Source of the DNA: a virus
Length of the DNA stretch: 25,336 bases
Reading direction: 5' to 3' (one strand)
IMG/VR virus record: IMGVR_UViG_3300008267_005566
Coordinates: 1-25,336 of that record
Numbering within the stretch: position 1 is the stretch's first letter; every line of letters starts with the position of its first letter. The notes under the pieces are model-generated. The model was not told the DNA's origin. It was given only the letters and a program-made list of their open reading frames with translations, and searched no databases. A program made the position numbers and the translations under genes. Below, one piece after another: positions 22,553-25,336 of this stretch.

Positions 22553-23092
22553 ATGAGATTAGAAACAATACCTAAAGGTGCTGGGACAAAAGTTGTAATT
22601 GGCACTAGAACTTATCTTGGTCCAGATTGGATCCACATTGATATAGACCCAACTCCATTGTATGATCATGTTAATAAGACATATGTTCCAGTAGATGTTG
22701 TCTGTGATGCTCGCAAGATAAATCTTCCAGATGATTTTGCAGACATTGTTTATAACTCAGAGTGCCTTGAACACTTTCCATGGAAAGAATATCAAGCTGT
22801 CTTAGCTGAGTGGTGCAGAATAGTTAAGCCAGGTGGAATGATTAGAATAGAAGTCCCTGACTTCTTGCTTGCCTGTAAACAAATTCTTGAATGGGATAGC
22901 CTTGACGGCGACAGAAGAATGCAACAGATCTTCTTTGCTGAGCAGTTAAATCCTTTTGATTTTCATTTTGTTGGCTTGACTCATAGAATGTTGGAAGATG
23001 ATTTCAAGAATTTAGGATTTGAAATAGCTGATATCAGACGTGGTGATGACTGGGGTTGGCTTAAGGTAGATGCTTTTAAGCCATTAAAGTAG
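22553..23092 (+). CDS. Predicted SAM-dependent methyltransferase (COG4627-like)
   Basis: A 179-residue compact enzyme: WIHIDIDPTP near residues 25-34 provides the acidic SAM-contact loop, DFADIVYNSECLEH (about 63-76) the next motif, and RIVKPGGMIRIEVPDF (about 90-105) the post-motif strand. The usual GxGxG motif I is reduced to VVIGTRTYLG. It starts immediately after the glycosyltransferase stop. It could methylate a sugar made by its neighbours. Confidence 0.78.
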   Translation: MRLETIPKGAGTKVVIGTRTYLGPDWIHIDIDPTPLYDHVNKTYVPVDVVCDARKINLPDDFADIVYNSECLEHFPWKEYQAVLAEWCRIVKPGGMIRIEVPDFLLACKQILEWDSLDGDRRMQQIFFAEQLNPFDFHFVGLTHRMLEDDFKNLGFEIADIRRGDDWGWLKVDAFKPLK

Positions 23093-23093
23093 T

Positions 23094-23552
23094 ATGAATT
23101 GGCACTACGTTGCACATGCAATTAGAGATATATTTGTTGAGAAAACATTTACAACAATATATGGACCTAATGTAAAACTAGCTGAAACACTTAGAACTAG
23201 TGAGCATGGCATTGGTGCTTTTATTTTAGTCACTCAAGCAGAAGGTGTTGAGCTTCCTGATTACAGTTGGCCGTGGGAAGCTGGAGTTGACAACATCTTT
23301 TTTGGAGAAGATAAATGTGATTTATTTTTATCTTTTAATTATGATACTAATTTATTAAATGATAATTATGATCTCCTCGCGCAGCAACTAAAAAGTTTTT
23401 TAAAGATTAATGGCATGGTTTTCTTAGTTAACCCAGGTAAGTGGGCCAACGGTCTTGGCGAGTGCTTGTCTAGAAGATTAGATGTTGAAAAAGAAATAAG
23501 AAGATACTCTATGTTTAGAGACGAGGATATATTAGTCTATGAAAATATTTGA
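23094..23552 (+). CDS. Hypothetical, partial methyltransferase-like protein
   Basis: A 152-residue protein. The second half (CDLFLSFNYDTNLL, then LKINGMVFLVNPGKWANGLG) resembles the later strands of a Rossmann methyltransferase, but no SAM motif I is visible, so it may be a degenerate relative or an unrelated protein. There is no clear Shine-Dalgarno site; it begins one base after the previous stop. It overlaps the next gene by 14 bases. Confidence 0.6.
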   Translation: MNWHYVAHAIRDIFVEKTFTTIYGPNVKLAETLRTSEHGIGAFILVTQAEGVELPDYSWPWEAGVDNIFFGEDKCDLFLSFNYDTNLLNDNYDLLAQQLKSFLKINGMVFLVNPGKWANGLGECLSRRLDVEKEIRRYSMFRDEDILVYENI

Positions 23553-24291
23553 TTGTTTTACTTATTATAATGAACAAGATATCCTTCGAGTTAGATTTGA
23601 AGAGCTAGGTGATATCGTAGATCACTTCGTTATAGTTGAAGCTTCAGAAACATTTACCGGAAAAGCAAAGCCATTTTATTTAGATCAACTTCCTGATTGG
23701 GCTAAGAAATGGGAGCATAAGATAATTAGAATCAAAATACATTTTAATTCTCCTAACTTAGACATGTTAAAAGACGCTTGGGAAAAAGAACACTATCAGC
23801 GTAACGCAATTAAGTTTGGCCTAACAGAGGCTCAGCTAGAAGATATTGTTATCATTTCTGACGCAGATGAAATAGTTAAATCTTCTATAATTAAACAAGC
23901 TAAAACATTTGACACTCCAGCTAGATTAGATGTCAAGCAATACTTCTGGAATTATCATTGGCAAGCCCCCGATCATTGTAACCAAGGGGCAAGACCTGTT
24001 ATAGCTAGAGTTAAAGATTTAGATGAATACTCTTGTCAACAGCTCAGATCGGCACCTTGGTATACTATCCCTGATGCTGGTTGGCATTTCTCGTTTTTTA
24101 CTGAAGTTGAAAATGTTAAAAATAAAATAGAGTCTTTTGCTCATACAGAATATGACGCAGAAGAATATAAAAACGACGTAGAAATTATGCGTAGAATTAA
24201 TGAGGGGATTGATCCATTTGACAGATTCCCCCTAAAGTATTATGAGATAGACAATACCTATCCAGACTGGGTCTATAAAAATTATAGATAG
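23539..24291 (+). CDS. Glycosyltransferase family 17-like protein
   Basis: A 250-residue protein with the family 17 pattern: KIFDCFTYYNEQDILRVRFE at the start, HFVIVEASETFTGKAKPF, HYQRNAIKFGL and IVIISDADEIVKSSI, which includes the DxD-like metal site. The eukaryotic members add beta-1,4-GlcNAc to N-glycan mannose; bacterial and phage homologues act on unknown acceptors. The last third has aromatic motifs (FWNYHWQAPD, DAGWHFSFF). It closes the glyco-cassette. Confidence 0.83.
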   Translation: MKIFDCFTYYNEQDILRVRFEELGDIVDHFVIVEASETFTGKAKPFYLDQLPDWAKKWEHKIIRIKIHFNSPNLDMLKDAWEKEHYQRNAIKFGLTEAQLEDIVIISDADEIVKSSIIKQAKTFDTPARLDVKQYFWNYHWQAPDHCNQGARPVIARVKDLDEYSCQQLRSAPWYTIPDAGWHFSFFTEVENVKNKIESFAHTEYDAEEYKNDVEIMRRINEGIDPFDRFPLKYYEIDNTYPDWVYKNYR

Positions 24292-24348
24292 AAGTCCAAC
24301 AATTGGTTACTATTTAGGTATACCAAATTAAATTAAGGTTTATTATTT

Positions 24349-25336
24349 ATGGGCGCAGGAAAATCTTCTATATCTGGATATCCTATACAAAACTTTAAAC
24401 TGCCTTCTATTACCACAGCTCCAGGAACTGAGTATGATGTTCAAGGTGGAGTATTAAGTAACGACGGCAGTTATGTATGCAGAAATATAATTGATTTTCC
24501 TTTAAGCTTTGAAAAAAATGGCAAGTTAGATGAAAACCAATTTGACGTCGCAAAAAATTATGTAAAATATAATATGTGGTCCGTTGCTGCACAAATGTGG
24601 CATGAATTACTTAAAGCCGCACCAAAGTATACTTCAGTTAAAAATAGTGGTATACAAGAGCTAAAAAAAATGGACAAAAATATTGACTGGGGTGGAAGAG
24701 ATGGATATAAAAAGATAGGCAACTACCATCCTTTAGCATATCAGATTCAAGCATTTTTAATAGCTCATCAAAAGGGCAAATCATCCAATACATATAGTGG
24801 TCCAGCAATTCCCTATCCCCCTATTGGAGTTAATGCAAAGTCAAGTATAAAGGCAATGGTCAGAACTAATGATTCTTTAACAATTAATTTATATCGGTCC
24901 TCTTCCTGTAAAAGTAGGAGATATTATAACTATAAACTTACCAGTAGATAGCAAAGGTAAGCAGATAGATCTAGGTGATAATATTGAGTACATCAATAGT
25001 ATTTTTAATGTTCGATCCTATAGTGCAGTTAAAGGAGCCTACGTGATGAGAGTTGCTGTTCCATCTCTTCCTGATTATGATTGGTTAGATACAACTAGAA
25101 CAGATCGCTATCCAATAAAAACCTTAAATAAAATTTTTAATATAAAAAGCAATTCAGCTTTTGTTGAATTAAGAAGCACAGAATTTTATTATCGTAAAAA
25201 ATCTTTTTCAGGCCTAACGTACATCCCATATCCTGGGCGTTCTATTTTTGGAACTGGTTTAGTTGCAACTTTGTTTAACGCTACTGAAGGAACTGTGCCT
25301 CCAGATTCTTTTATGAACTGGTTAAAAGCAAACGCA
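24349..25336 (+). CDS. Large unknown protein with CGG +1 frameshift, partial
   Basis: The protein starts at ATG 24349 and reads 182 residues, beginning MGAGKSSISGYPIQNFKLPS, with Trp/Tyr-rich segments (YNMWSVAAQMWHELLKAAP). At CGG 24895 the C must be skipped; reading resumes at GGT, joining TINLY to GPLPVKVGDIITINLPVDS, a natural beta-hairpin continuation. The frame then stays open for 147 codons to the window edge (VPSLPDYDWLDTTRTDRYP, YIPYPGRSIFGTGL). Without the shift it ends at 24951 after 200 residues. The family is not recognised; it is probably a virion or late protein. The full length is unknown. Confidence 0.76.
24895..24898 (+). other. +1 frameshift site CGGT (last gene)
   Basis: The zero frame reads AAT TTA TAT CGG TCC TCT and then a poor, Arg/Ser-rich tail ending in TAG. 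Skipping C24895 gives TAT, GGT CCT CTT CCT GTA AAA. This is the only one of the four sites with T rather than A after CGG, so GGN, not just GGA, is accepted. Confidence 0.84.

Noticed and set aside
24292-24348. Possible promoter before the last gene (TTGGTT near 24303, AT-rich stretch after)
   Set aside because: The spacing to any -10-like hexamer is 10 or 20 bases, so it does not meet a usable promoter pattern.
1-25336. tRNA genes or a tRNA that could read CGG
   Set aside because: No T-arm motif of the GGTTCRANYCC kind with a matching acceptor stem was found by eye; any such tRNA must lie outside this window or in the host.

Overview
The window looks like part of the genome of an uncultured tailed double-stranded DNA phage (Caudoviricetes). 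It is AT-rich and tightly packed, and almost every gene is on the + strand. Many genes overlap by 1 to 4 bases (TAATG, ATGA, GTGA), Shine-Dalgarno sites of the AGGAG type are common, and many proteins are small or unknown. There is no rRNA, tRNA, insertion sequence or CRISPR array. The endolysin (M15 peptidase plus peptidoglycan-binding domain) and several extended -10 promoters lying only 5 to 7 bases before a start codon (leaderless style) would suit an actinobacterial host, but the host is inferred, not shown.

Layout. A terminator (21-50) is followed by two glycosyltransferase-like genes (65-1355). A replication and recombination block follows (1357-11370): HTH/PD-(D/E)XK nuclease, DnaB-type helicase, Cas4/RecB-like protein, HD hydrolase, a 55-residue coupled protein, archaeo-eukaryotic-type primase, zinc ribbon, a complete DnaE polymerase, small proteins and a RecB-like nuclease. 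A two-way terminator and the only minus-strand gene lie at 11376-11630. A second + operon (11707-15418) holds a TnsA-like nuclease, a sigma factor, RNase H and a dNMP-kinase-like enzyme. A strong promoter at 15432 precedes a run of very small Lys-rich proteins (15502-19112) that surrounds the endolysin and a holin-like membrane protein. Next come probable virion proteins (19118-19896), a 2-oxoglutarate oxygenase of the VioC/clavaminate-synthase type, two methyltransferases, two more glycosyltransferases, and a large unknown protein that runs off the right edge.

Main discovery. Three genes are broken in the standard reading: the RecB-like nuclease, the sigma factor (twice) and the last gene. 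All four breaks are identical in kind. The reading frame reaches an in-frame CGG codon, the C must be skipped (+1), and translation resumes at GGA or GGT (Gly). I read every CGG triplet on the + strand by eye. Apart from these four, every CGG inside a gene is out of frame (NNC GGN or NCG GNN), so CGG is never used as an ordinary arginine codon here, although CGT, CGC, CGA, AGA and AGG are. The simplest reading is that CGG is unassigned or very slowly read in this host/phage system and serves as a +1 frameshift (or four-base CGGN) signal. It appears in genes for a recombination nuclease, a transcription factor and a probable late protein. Four independent assembly errors of the same kind are the main rival explanation and look unlikely.
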